Below are positions 6,323 to 14,972 of a stretch of DNA of 64,000 bases, in pieces. The first letter of the stretch is position 1. Each line of letters begins with the position of its first letter. This DNA comes from Janthinobacterium sp051380875. Its GTDB lineage: Bacteria; Pseudomonadota; Gammaproteobacteria; Burkholderiales; Burkholderiaceae_D. The translations under genes were made by a program, and so were the position numbers. Below the pieces are notes generated by a model. The model was not told the origin of the DNA. It saw nothing but the letters and a program-made list of their open reading frames with translations, and ran no database searches. Location of the stretch: positions 1-64,000 of the forward strand of contig NZ_JBNYXW010000021.1 of the NCBI RefSeq assembly GCF_051380875.1, in the 5' to 3' direction.

Positions 6323-9202
6323 ATGTTGCGTGGCCGCCTGCCATTGTCCATTTCTGCCGCGGCCGCACTGGCCCTTGCCTGCGGCGTCAGCGTGACGGCC
6401 CTGCTGTTCGCCGCCATCAGCGAGCTCGAATACGACAAGATGAGCCTGAGCCTGCAACAGCGCGCCGGCGCGCGCGTGGCTGCCATCAAGCAGGGACTCG
6501 ACGACGCGGTGGAAGTGCTGACCACCACCAACGAGCTGTTTGCCACCATCGTGCCCGTCACGCGCGCACAGTTCCACGACTTCACCACGCCGCTGCTGCA
6601 GCGCCACCCGTTCATCCAGGCTTTCAATTTCCACCGACTCGTGCCGCACGCGCAACGCGCCGCATTCGAGGCCGAACTGCGGCGCATCGTGCCCGGCTAC
6701 GCCATGACGGAAATGCGCGACGGCGCCGTCGTGCCGGCGGCCACGCACGCCAGCTACCTGATGATCGACTACCTCGAACCGCTGCAAGGCAACCGCGCCG
6801 CGTTCGGCCTGAACGTGCGCCCGGATGGCTTGCTGGCCGGCGCGCTGGAACAGGCGATCATCAGCGGCCAGACCACCGCCACCGGCCTGCTGGCCCTGGC
6901 GCAGGGATCGCAGCGGGGCTTCGTCATCCTGCGCCCCGTGTACCGCTACGGCGCGCCCCTGCAAACCGTGCAGCAGCGGCGCGCGGCGCTGATCGGCGAT
7001 ACGGCGGCCGTCATTCGCGCCGGCGAACTGGTGCAGAAAATCCTCGCCGGGGCCGACCTGCTGGGCGACCCGCAGCTGGAAATCAGCGTGTATGCCGATG
7101 CCGGCGCCGATCCCAGGCAATTGATCTTCCGGCATGGCCAGCCGCCGGCCGACCAGCCGGGCAACACCTGGGAGTTGCTGCCACGCTGGCCGCATTTTTC
7201 CTATCACAGCCTTTATGACCGAGCCTTTTCCTCGGCTGGCCGGCCCTGGCATGTGCGCGTGAAGGCCCATCCGCGGCCATTTCTGGCCGACCATCTGGGC
7301 TCCTTGTTCACCCTCATCACGGGCCTGCTGTTCAGCATATTGACAGCCGCCTTCGTGCAAACGCTGACGCAACGCTCGCGCCGCGTGCAATTGCTGGTGG
7401 AGCAGCGCACTGCCGACCTGAAACGCAGCAATGAACTGCTGAGCGCCGACGTGCGTGCGCGCCAGCACACGGAACGGGCGCTGCAAGAGAGCGAAAAACG
7501 CTTCCGGCGCCTGCTGGCCCTGTCCTCGGACTGGTACTGGGAACAGGATACCAACTTCTGCTTCACCCACATCACCAGCGGCTTTACCGACAAATCGAAT
7601 ATGCCGCTGGAACGCTTCATCGGCAGGACGCGCTGGGACAACAACCCGGACATGCGCAATGCGCGCTGGGGCAAGCAGCATATCGCCAACCTGGAAGCGC
7701 ACTTGCCCTTCGCCAACCTCGAATATGCGATGCCGGACCGCGATGGCCAGTTGCGCTGGTTCAGCGTCAATGGCGAGCCGCTGTTCAATGAACTGGGCGA
7801 GTTTCGCGGCTACCGGGGCACGGGTTCGGAAATCACGGAACGCAAGCTGGCCGAACAGCAGATCCAGCACATCGCCCACCACGACGTGCTGACCGGCTTG
7901 CCCAACCGCGCCCTGCTGCGCGACCGCCTGGCGCAAGCCATGGCCCTGTCGCGCCGCAAGAACCGCGCACTGTGGGTGCTGTTGATCGACCTCGACCGTT
8001 TCAAGTTCGTCAACGACAGCCTCGGCCACAAGGCGGGCGACCAGCTCCTGAAAACCATCGCCACGCGCCTGCAGGCCAGCCTGCGCGAAAGCGATACGGT
8101 GGCGCGCCTGTCCGGCGACGAATTTGTCGCCATCCTGTGCGAACAGGCGGACGAAGTGCTCAGCAGCGCCATCGTGCAGCGCGTGATGGACGCCGTGGCG
8201 CAACCGATATTACTCAGTGGCAAGGAATTTTTCGTCACCTGCAGCGTCGGCGTGGCCGTCTACGACCTGTCGCGCTACGACGCGCCCGGCGACGCGACCC
8301 TGAATGGCGAAACGCAGAACCTGATCGAGCAGGCCGACATCGCCATGTATTGCGCCAAGAAGCAGGGCCGCAACAACATCAAGTTCTACACCACGGCCAT
8401 GAACCAGGCCGCGCTGGAACGCCTGCGCATCGAAACGGCGCTACGCAACGCCCTGGAACGGGATCAGTTCGTGCTGCACTACCAGCCGCAAGTGGACCTG
8501 GCCAGCGGGCGCATCGTCGGCGTGGAAGCGCTGCTGCGCTGGCGGCACCCGGACCTGGGCATGGTGGCGCCGCAGCGCTTCATCGCGCTGGCCGAAGATA
8601 CGGGCCTGATCGTGCCGATCGGCGCCTGGGTCCTGCGCCAGGCCTGCGCGCAAATGCAAGCCTGGCATGCAGCAGGGCTGGGCAAGCTGCGCCTGGCCGT
8701 GAACCTGTCGGCGCGCCAGTTCAATGAGCCGAACCTGGTCGCCTCGATTGCCCAGGTGCTGTTTGAAACGGGCCTGGTGCCAGCCTGCCTGGAGCTCGAA
8801 TTGACGGAAAGCCTGTTCATGCACGATGTGGCGCTGGCCGTGAGCCAGCTGCACGACATGAAGGCGCTGGGGGTGCAGCTGTCGATCGACGATTTCGGCA
8901 CCGGCTATTCCAGCTTTGCCTACCTGCGCACCTTCCCCATCGATGTGCTGAAGATCGACCGCAGCTTCGTCGACGACGTCGCGCGCGACGCGAACGATGC
9001 CGCTATCGTGGTGTCCATCATCGCGCTGGCGCACAACCTGAAACTGCGCGTGGTGGCCGAAGGCGTGGAAACGGCCGAGCAACTCGACTACCTGCGCCGC
9101 CACGGCTGCGACGAGGCGCAAGGCTTTTACTTCAGCCACCCGCTGCCGGCGCAGGAAGTGGAAGCGCTGCTGCGGGCCGAAGAGACGTGCACCCTACGCT
9201 GA
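6323..9202 (+). CDS. CHASE-PAS-GGDEF-EAL bifunctional c-di-GMP protein
   Basis: A 959-residue inner-membrane signalling protein. A first TM helix (about 8-32) is followed by a periplasmic CHASE domain (about 45-300), a second TM helix (about 320-345), a PAS domain (about 390-510, with ALSSDWYWEQD), a GGDEF domain and an EAL domain. The GGDEF signature is SGDEF at 597-601 with an intact RxxD inhibitory site (RESD). The EAL domain has EALLRW at 735, then NLSARQF, LELTES, IDDFGTGYSS, LKIDRSF and VAEGVET, so all expected metal and catalytic residues are present. It can be expected to hydrolyse c-di-GMP and perhaps also make it. The start follows an AGGA ribosome site. Confidence 0.95.
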   Translation: MLRGRLPLSISAAAALALACGVSVTALLFAAISELEYDKMSLSLQQRAGARVAAIKQGLDDAVEVLTTTNELFATIVPVTRAQFHDFTTPLLQRHPFIQAFNFHRLVPHAQRAAFEAELRRIVPGYAMTEMRDGAVVPAATHASYLMIDYLEPLQGNRAAFGLNVRPDGLLAGALEQAIISGQTTATGLLALAQGSQRGFVILRPVYRYGAPLQTVQQRRAALIGDTAAVIRAGELVQKILAGADLLGDPQLEISVYADAGADPRQLIFRHGQPPADQPGNTWELLPRWPHFSYHSLYDRAFSSAGRPWHVRVKAHPRPFLADHLGSLFTLITGLLFSILTAAFVQTLTQRSRRVQLLVEQRTADLKRSNELLSADVRARQHTERALQESEKRFRRLLALSSDWYWEQDTNFCFTHITSGFTDKSNMPLERFIGRTRWDNNPDMRNARWGKQHIANLEAHLPFANLEYAMPDRDGQLRWFSVNGEPLFNELGEFRGYRGTGSEITERKLAEQQIQHIAHHDVLTGLPNRALLRDRLAQAMALSRRKNRALWVLLIDLDRFKFVNDSLGHKAGDQLLKTIATRLQASLRESDTVARLSGDEFVAILCEQADEVLSSAIVQRVMDAVAQPILLSGKEFFVTCSVGVAVYDLSRYDAPGDATLNGETQNLIEQADIAMYCAKKQGRNNIKFYTTAMNQAALERLRIETALRNALERDQFVLHYQPQVDLASGRIVGVEALLRWRHPDLGMVAPQRFIALAEDTGLIVPIGAWVLRQACAQMQAWHAAGLGKLRLAVNLSARQFNEPNLVASIAQVLFETGLVPACLELELTESLFMHDVALAVSQLHDMKALGVQLSIDDFGTGYSSFAYLRTFPIDVLKIDRSFVDDVARDANDAAIVVSIIALAHNLKLRVVAEGVETAEQLDYLRRHGCDEAQGFYFSHPLPAQEVEALLRAEETCTLR

Positions 9203-9267
9203 CGTACGCTGAAGCTGCAGTGATGGCCCTGCTGCGACGATGCTCTGCCACCACACCTTCCCTCCGC

Positions 9268-10149
9268 CTACAGCTTCTGCTGCAAAAACTCCAGGAAACA
9301 GCTGATGCGCTGCGCCAGTTGCGTGTTGCGGTAATACACGGCGTGGATCTGCTGGCGGTAGCCCGTATAAAACGGTTGCAGCACCTGCACCAGCCGGCCC
9401 GCGGCGATATCGTCCTTCGTCATGAAGTCGGACAGGCAGACGATGCCCTGGTCGTGCAGGGCCAGCTGGCGCAGGGTTTCGCCGCTGGAGGCCGCCAGCG
9501 CGGGCACGATCTGCAGGCTGTTGCCCGTCTCGTGGCGCAGCGGCCAGCTGTTCCCCAGCTCATATTGCGCAAAGCCCAGCAGCGCATGGCTGGCCAGCTC
9601 CTCTGGCGTTGCCGGCGTGCCGTGGCGCGCCAGGTAGGCTGGCGTGGCCAGCAAATGCAGCGCACTGGAACGCAAGGCGCGCGCGTGCAGGGTCGAGTCG
9701 GCCAGGGCGCCGATGCGGATGGCGATATCGGTGCGGTGTTCCAGCAGGTCGGCAATCTGGTCATTGCTGGTCAGCTCCAAGCGAATGTCCGGGTAGATAG
9801 CGCGAAACTCGGCCACGTGCGGCACCACGCAATGGAGCATGAAGGGTGAGGCAGCATCGACGCAAAGGCGTCCGGCCGGCTTTTGGCGACGGATACGAAT
9901 CGATTCCTCCACGTCTTCCATCGAGGCGAGGATGACGCGTGCCTTGTCCAGGAACAGTTGGCCCTCTTCCGTCAATTCCATGCGCCGCGTGGTGCGCGTC
10001 AAGAGCGAGGTGGCCAGCTTGTCTTCCAGGCGCGACAGGGCGCGGCTGACGCCCGAGGTGGTTTGCCCCAGATGCACGGCGGCAGCGCTCAGGGTGCCGC
10101 TGTCGATAACGCTGACGAAGATTTTCAGGTCGTCCGAGTTGATGTCCAT
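9268..10149 (-). CDS. LysR-family transcriptional regulator
   Basis: A 293-residue regulator with an N-terminal winged helix-turn-helix (residues about 4-62, including GTLSAAAVHLGQTTSGVSRA) and a LysR substrate-binding domain of the type seen with CrgA/DmlR-like regulators (RLCVDAASPFMLHCVVP, FRAIYPDIRLEL). I start at ATG 10149 (MDINSDDLK), seven bases after AAGG. It is not divergent from an obvious target; the hemolysin III gene upstream is on the same strand, so the regulated gene is unknown. Confidence 0.9.
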   Translation of the reverse strand: MDINSDDLKIFVSVIDSGTLSAAAVHLGQTTSGVSRALSRLEDKLATSLLTRTTRRMELTEEGQLFLDKARVILASMEDVEESIRIRRQKPAGRLCVDAASPFMLHCVVPHVAEFRAIYPDIRLELTSNDQIADLLEHRTDIAIRIGALADSTLHARALRSSALHLLATPAYLARHGTPATPEELASHALLGFAQYELGNSWPLRHETGNSLQIVPALAASSGETLRQLALHDQGIVCLSDFMTKDDIAAGRLVQVLQPFYTGYRQQIHAVYYRNTQLAQRISCFLEFLQQKL

Positions 10150-10229
10150 TCTTGCCTTATTGTTGCCCACATTTCACATATCGCGCCATTATAATGGAAT
10201 CACGGCAACAGTGAATGCAGCAGCCTACG

Positions 10230-10847
10230 TCAGGCAACGTAGAATAAAATGGCGACAAAATGGCAGCAACTACCGGCCAGCACGAACAGATGCCAGATGC
10301 CGTGGCCGTGGCGCAGCTTGTGGTCGGTAGCGTAAAAGACGATGCCGCCCGTGTAGCACAGGCCGCCCGCCACCAGCCACAGGAAGCCGTTCCACTGCAG
10401 CGCCGCCAGCAGGGGCTTGATGCCGATGACGATCAGCCAGCCCATCGCCACGTAAATCACCAGCGACAGGAGGCGCGCACCCCTGGCGTACACATATTCC
10501 TGCACGATGCCGATCAGCGCCAGCCCCCAGACGACGCCAAACAGCGACCAGCCCCACGGTCCGCGCAGGGTCACCAGCATGAATGGCGTGTAGGTGCCGG
10601 CGATGAGCAGGTAGATGGCGCAATGGTCGAGCCGCTGCAGCACGGCCTTGGCCTTGCCGCGCACGCTGTGGTACAGGGTGGAAGTGAGGTACAGGGTCAG
10701 CAGCATGGCCGCATACACGCTGCAGCTGACGATTTTCCACGGGTCGCCCGTGCGGGCTGCCACGACGATCAGGATGACGCCGCCGATGGCCGCCAGGGCA
10801 GCGCCCAGCGTATGGGAAATGCTGTTGAACCGTTCACCGTGATACAT
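10230..10847 (-). CDS. Hemolysin III family / PAQR-type membrane protein
   Basis: A 205-residue protein with about seven hydrophobic helices. It shows the family motifs near the N-terminus (ERFNSISHTLGAALA), a Ser and His in the second conserved block (STLYHSV), and the C-terminal GHGIWHLFVLAGSCCHF with the conserved metal-binding histidines. Homologues belong to the CREST/PAQR hydrolase-like superfamily. Cytolysis is shown only for a few, so a membrane remodelling or hydrolase role is as likely. Confidence 0.88.
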   Translation of the reverse strand: MYHGERFNSISHTLGAALAAIGGVILIVVAARTGDPWKIVSCSVYAAMLLTLYLTSTLYHSVRGKAKAVLQRLDHCAIYLLIAGTYTPFMLVTLRGPWGWSLFGVVWGLALIGIVQEYVYARGARLLSLVIYVAMGWLIVIGIKPLLAALQWNGFLWLVAGGLCYTGGIVFYATDHKLRHGHGIWHLFVLAGSCCHFVAILFYVA

Positions 10848-10940
10848 GCACTACCCGCCCGCCGCGTTAAAGACAAGCCCATCGTACACGCTTGAGGCGA
10901 TGACGGTCGTCCGCTTTGACTAGGCAGGCGCAAAAACAGA

Positions 10941-10974
10941 AAAGCCGGGGTGCATGCAACTGCACCCCGGCTTT
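10941..10974 (-). terminator. Strong rho-independent terminator after the NYN-LOTUS gene
   Basis: A perfect 14-bp inverted repeat: AAAGCCGGGGTGCA (10941-10954), a six-base loop, then its exact complement ending at 10974. On the minus strand the stem is followed by TTTTCTGTTTTTG, the T-run expected for a transcript ending just after the stop at 11003. Confidence 0.9.
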
Positions 10975-11002
10975 CCGTATTGTACTAGTACTATCAGTGC
11001 TG

Positions 11003-12517
11003 TCAGGCCACGTCCGCCTTCTTGCGCGCGGGACGGCGCGCTGGCGTCTTGCGTGGCGCCTTGGCCGGCTTGTCTTCGGCCACGGCAGCGACTTCCACCG
11101 GAGCAACTGCAACCACTTCGGCCACTTCGGCCACTTCTACCGAGGCGTCGACCGCCTTCCTGGCCGGCTTTTTCGCCGCAGCCGCCTTGCGGGCTGGCGC
11201 GCGCGGCTTGGCCTTCGGTTTCGCTTCGGCAGCCGCTTCGGCGACCACTTCCATCACCGGCTCAGGCTTTGGCGCCACCATACTCTCGACTGCGGGTGCC
11301 ACTTCGGCCACCACTTCGGCTGCGCCGCGCGCTGCGCGGGCGCCGTCGCCATTCTTGCGGCCACCACGGCCATTGCGGCGCGAACCGCGCTTGGCGTTGC
11401 CTTCCTCGGCCACCACCTCCGCCACTTCGGGAGCCACCTCTGGCTGCGGCGCTTCCTGGTACTGCTCGACAGCGGCGACGCCCACTTCGGCGTCGGCCAC
11501 CGGCACGAAAGCCTGCGGCGCAGCTTCGCTGCGGCGGTGCTCGTTCTGCTTGCGGCCACCACGGCCATTGCGGCGCGAATCGCGGCGGCTGCCGCCCTCG
11601 CGGTTGCCCTCTTCCGCCATCACGGCAGTGTCGCCGGCAGCGACTGCCTCGTTCGGCGCTTCCGCATTCACCGGCGCAGGGACAGGCACCAGGCCGCTGC
11701 TGCGGTAGACATAGGCGCCCGATTTCTCGTCGCGGCCAAATTCCAGCAAGCCGCGCGTCTGCGCTTCTTCCAGCAGGTTGCCGAAGGTGCGGAAACCGTA
11801 ATACGACTCGCTGAAGTCGGGTTTGCGGCGCTTGATCGCTTCTTTCAGCATCGAGGCCCAGATCTTGCCGCTGTCGCCCCGTTCGGAGACCAGCGCGTCG
11901 AAGGTCTCGACGGCCATCTCGATCGCCTCGGTCTTGCGCGACTCGTATTTTTCCTTGCGGCGCACTTCTTCGTCGGGCGAGCGCTTGGCGGCCGCAGCAG
12001 GGCTTTCGCGCGCGTCGCGTTTGGCGGCCGTACGGCGGCTTTCGCGCACCAGGTCGTCGTAGAAAATGAATTCATCGCAGTTGGCCACCAGCAGGTCGGA
12101 AGTCGACTGCTTGACACCCACGCCGATCACCTGCTTGGCGTTCTCGCGCAATTTCGACACCAGCGGCGAAAAATCGGAATCGCCACTGATGATAACGAAA
12201 GTATTCACGTGGGCCTTGGTGTAGCACAAGTCGAGCGCATCGACTACCAGGCGGATGTCGGCCGAGTTCTTGCCGGACTGGCGCACATGGGGAATTTCGA
12301 TCAGCTCGAAGTTCGCTTCATGCATGGTGCCCTTGAAGCTCTTATAACGGTCCCAGTCGCAATACGCCTTCTTGACGACGATGCTGCCCTTGAGCAACAA
12401 ACGTTCCAGGATAGGTTTGATATCGAATTTTTCGTAGTTTGCATCTCGCACGCCGAGCGCGACGTTCTCGAAGTCGCAAAACACGGCCATGCTGAGGTTT
12501 TCTGGGGATGACGCCAT
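11003..12517 (-). CDS. NYN-domain putative RNase with LOTUS/OST-HTH domain and RGG-like basic tail
   Basis: A 504-residue protein. Residues 9-155 form a NYN (PIN-like, LabA-type) domain with the expected acidic residues (CDFENVAL at 14-21, SADIRLVVDAL with Asp87, SGDSDF with Asp113 and Asp115). Residues about 198-272 match an OST-HTH/LOTUS fold (GKIWASMLKEAIKRRKPDF, YGFRTFGNLLEEA). The rest is low-complexity: two copies of SRRNGRGGRK-type RGG-like elements (near 314 and 379), acidic Val/Glu-rich spacers, and a Lys/Ala/Pro tail. NYN domains are metal-dependent nucleases and LOTUS domains bind RNA, so an RNA-processing or RNA-granule role is likely. The start at ATG 12517 (MASSPENLS) is favoured over an upstream in-frame ATG. 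Confidence 0.88.
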   Translation of the reverse strand: MASSPENLSMAVFCDFENVALGVRDANYEKFDIKPILERLLLKGSIVVKKAYCDWDRYKSFKGTMHEANFELIEIPHVRQSGKNSADIRLVVDALDLCYTKAHVNTFVIISGDSDFSPLVSKLRENAKQVIGVGVKQSTSDLLVANCDEFIFYDDLVRESRRTAAKRDARESPAAAAKRSPDEEVRRKEKYESRKTEAIEMAVETFDALVSERGDSGKIWASMLKEAIKRRKPDFSESYYGFRTFGNLLEEAQTRGLLEFGRDEKSGAYVYRSSGLVPVPAPVNAEAPNEAVAAGDTAVMAEEGNREGGSRRDSRRNGRGGRKQNEHRRSEAAPQAFVPVADAEVGVAAVEQYQEAPQPEVAPEVAEVVAEEGNAKRGSRRNGRGGRKNGDGARAARGAAEVVAEVAPAVESMVAPKPEPVMEVVAEAAAEAKPKAKPRAPARKAAAAKKPARKAVDASVEVAEVAEVVAVAPVEVAAVAEDKPAKAPRKTPARRPARKKADVA

Positions 12518-12932
12518 AAGGATGAATTCTCGCTGGATGATAAGGGCGGACGGGAAGCGCAACGCCTCCCTTTTCGCCTAGTATATTCGCCCACCCCCCG
12601 TTTCGGCGACAACTATCGTGCGCGGGGCCTATTGCGCACCGCCGGCGCTACGCGCAATGCCGCCCTTCCCGGGCCGCATGACGCAGTCATCGAGCAAATA
12701 CAATTGACAAGCCGGGCTGCTGCGCTTTGGCGCGACAGGGCAAATGCGCGCATACAAACGCATATAACAACACTCACGCGGCAAGACTCAAAACGCCCGC
12801 GCAGATCAAATTTCCATGAAACTTCATGCGCCAATTCATGCGTTGCAGCATTTCGCTGTGCGAACGAATGTTTCACAAATCGATTGACACGCAAGATTTG
12901 GCTAGGCAAACTGATTTCCAGGGAGCCTGAAA
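12518..12932. other. 415-bp divergent intergenic region
   Basis: This gap separates the divergent NYN-LOTUS and IclR genes. On the minus strand a TATACT (12585-12580) could be the -10 of the NYN gene. On the plus strand a perfect TTGACA at 12884-12889 could be the -35 of the IclR cluster, but the matching -10 17 bp on (CAAACT) is poor. I see no convincing small gene or RNA. Confidence 0.4.
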
Positions 12933-13769
12933 ATGACAGCAAACATGCGTACTATTCAAGCCGCAACGGATCCGGAACTCATCGTCTTCAGCGACGACGA
13001 GGAAGGCAAGGACCGCCAGTTCGTCAACGCGCTGGCGCGCGGCCTGGAAGTGCTGCGCTGCTTCCGTCCCGGCGAAGTCTTCCTGTCGAACGCAGAGATG
13101 GCCAGGCGCACGGCCATCCCCAAGCCGACCATCTCGCGCCTGACATACACCCTCACCAAGCTGGGCTACCTGAATTACTCGGGCAATCTGGGCAAATACC
13201 AGCTGGGCGCAGGCGTGCTGGCCCTGGGCTACCGCATGCTGTCGAACCTCGACGTACGCAAGATGGCGCGGTCCCTGATGGAAGAACTGGCCGAACATGC
13301 ACAGGCATCGGTCTCGCTGGGCACGCGCGACCGCCTCAGCATGGTGTACGTGGAGACCTGCCGCAGCAGCGCCAACGTCACCCTGCGCCTCGACGTCGGT
13401 TCACGCATTCCCTTGATGACGACGGCCATGGGCAAGGCTCTGTTGTGCATCCTGCCGCAGGCCGAACGCGATTACCTGATGGACCATGCGCGCGTGCACG
13501 ACACCGAGCGCTGGCCACGCATCAAGGCCGGCATCGAACAGGGTTTCAAGGATTACCAGGAGCGGGGCTTTTGCATCTCGGCCGGCGAATGGCAGAACGA
13601 CGTGCATGCCGTGGGCGTGCCCATGCTGGGCTTTGACGGCGAGCAAGTGATGGCTTTCAATTGCGGCGGCCCCGCCTTTTTGCTGTCGCGCGAAAAACTC
13701 GAATCGGACCTGGGGCCGCGCCTGGTGGCCCTGGTCAAGACAGTGGAAAAAAACCTGGGCCGCAGTTAG
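12933..13769 (+). CDS. IclR-family transcriptional regulator
   Basis: A 278-residue regulator with an N-terminal winged HTH (about 28-90, with SNAEMARRTAIPKPTISRLTY) and a C-terminal IclR effector domain (about 100-275, with VGSRIPLMTTAMGKALL and FCISAGEWQNDVHAVGVPM). It starts eight bases after GGGAG. It heads a co-directional set of eight genes through the livF-type ATPase and probably controls it. IclR proteins usually sense the catabolic substrate or its CoA or ring-cleavage product; the ligand here is unknown. Confidence 0.92.
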   Translation: MTANMRTIQAATDPELIVFSDDEEGKDRQFVNALARGLEVLRCFRPGEVFLSNAEMARRTAIPKPTISRLTYTLTKLGYLNYSGNLGKYQLGAGVLALGYRMLSNLDVRKMARSLMEELAEHAQASVSLGTRDRLSMVYVETCRSSANVTLRLDVGSRIPLMTTAMGKALLCILPQAERDYLMDHARVHDTERWPRIKAGIEQGFKDYQERGFCISAGEWQNDVHAVGVPMLGFDGEQVMAFNCGGPAFLLSREKLESDLGPRLVALVKTVEKNLGRS

Positions 13770-13806
13770 ACTGCGCGCCCTTATCAATAAAGCCTCCGAG
13801 GACCCC

Positions 13807-14961
13807 ATGATACGCGACGAAGAAACCCTGAACATCCTGCTCGACAGCATTGCCCGCTTCGTGCGCGAAGTGCTGGTGCCAAACGAGGCGCTGGTGGCGG
13901 AAACGGATACGATACCACCGGCCATCGTGGCGCAGATGCGCGAGCTGGGCCTGTTCGGCCTGTCCATCCCGGAAGAATACGGCGGGCTGGCACTGAGCAT
14001 GGAGGAAGAGGTACGGGTCGCCTTTGAAATCGCCCGCACCTCGCCCGCCTTCCGGTCGCTGATCGGCACGAATAACGGCATCGGCTCGCAAGGCATCGTC
14101 ATCGATGGCACGGAAGCACAGAAACAGCACTACCTGCCCAAGCTGGCGTCCGGCGAGATCATCGGTTCGTTCGCCCTGACGGAAGCGGGATCGGGGTCCG
14201 ATGCGGCTTCCCTGCGCACCACGGCCGTGCGCGACGGCGATTTTTATATCCTCAACGGCAGCAAGCGCTACATCACCAATGCGCCAGAGGCCAGCATCTT
14301 TACGGTCATGGCGCGCACGGATCCCGTCAAGCGGGGCGCCTCGGCCATTTCCGCCTTCATCGTGGAAAAGGACACGCCGGGACTCTCGTTGGGCAAGATC
14401 GATAAAAAAATGGGCCAGCAAGGCGCGCATACCTGCGACGTGATCTTTGAAAACTGCCGCGTACCAGCAGGTAACATCATCGGCGGCAAGGAAGGCGTGG
14501 GCTTTAAAACTGCCATGAAAGTGCTCGACAAAGGCCGGCTGCACATCGCCGCCGTCTGCGTGGGCGCGGCCGAGCGCATGCTGGCCGACGCCCTGGCATA
14601 TGCCATGGAGCGCCAGCAGTTCGGCCAGCCGATCGCCGAGTTCCAGCTAATCCAGGCCATGCTGGCCGACAGCAAGGCCGAGATTTACGCCGCGCGCAGC
14701 ATGGTGCTCGATGCCGCACGCCGCCGCGACAACAAGGAAGACATTTCGACGGAGGCATCGTGCTGCAAGCTGTTCGCCTCCGAAATGTGCGGCCGGGTGG
14801 CCGACCGCTCGGTGCAGATCCATGGCGGCGCCGGTTATATCAGCGAATATGCCGCCGAGCGCTTCTACCGCGACGTGCGCCTGTTCCGCATTTATGAGGG
14901 CACGACGCAGATCCAGCAGATCGTCATCGCCCGCAACATGATCAAGGCAGCGCAAAAGTGA
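13807..14961 (+). CDS. Acyl-CoA dehydrogenase
   Basis: A 384-residue FAD enzyme of normal family length. It has the FAD/substrate-binding motif FALTEAGSGSDAASL, the second signature QFGQPIAEFQLIQ, and near the C-terminus RIYEGTTQIQQIVIAR, where the Glu of YEGT is the expected catalytic base. It introduces a 2,3-double bond into an acyl-CoA. It starts behind GAGGA, 37 bp after the IclR gene, and is followed 11 bp later by an acyl-CoA synthetase, whose product is its likely substrate. Confidence 0.93.
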   Translation: MIRDEETLNILLDSIARFVREVLVPNEALVAETDTIPPAIVAQMRELGLFGLSIPEEYGGLALSMEEEVRVAFEIARTSPAFRSLIGTNNGIGSQGIVIDGTEAQKQHYLPKLASGEIIGSFALTEAGSGSDAASLRTTAVRDGDFYILNGSKRYITNAPEASIFTVMARTDPVKRGASAISAFIVEKDTPGLSLGKIDKKMGQQGAHTCDVIFENCRVPAGNIIGGKEGVGFKTAMKVLDKGRLHIAAVCVGAAERMLADALAYAMERQQFGQPIAEFQLIQAMLADSKAEIYAARSMVLDAARRRDNKEDISTEASCCKLFASEMCGRVADRSVQIHGGAGYISEYAAERFYRDVRLFRIYEGTTQIQQIVIARNMIKAAQK

Positions 14962-14972
14962 AGGAGGCTGCG

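Noticed and set aside
6227..8203. A 658-codon minus-strand open frame opposite the GGDEF-EAL gene
   Set aside because: Composition (His/Gln/Arg-rich) is that of an antisense shadow in GC-rich DNA; the plus strand encodes an unmistakable multidomain protein.
10186..10197. Palindrome CCATTATAATGG containing TATAAT before the LysR gene
   Set aside because: It could be a -10 on either strand, but no -35 fits at 16-18 bp and 12 bp is short, so it is not called as a promoter or operator.
12884..12912. A sigma-70 promoter with TTGACA before the IclR gene
   Set aside because: The -35 is perfect but the -10 at correct spacing (CAAACT) is poor; reported only within the intergenic description.
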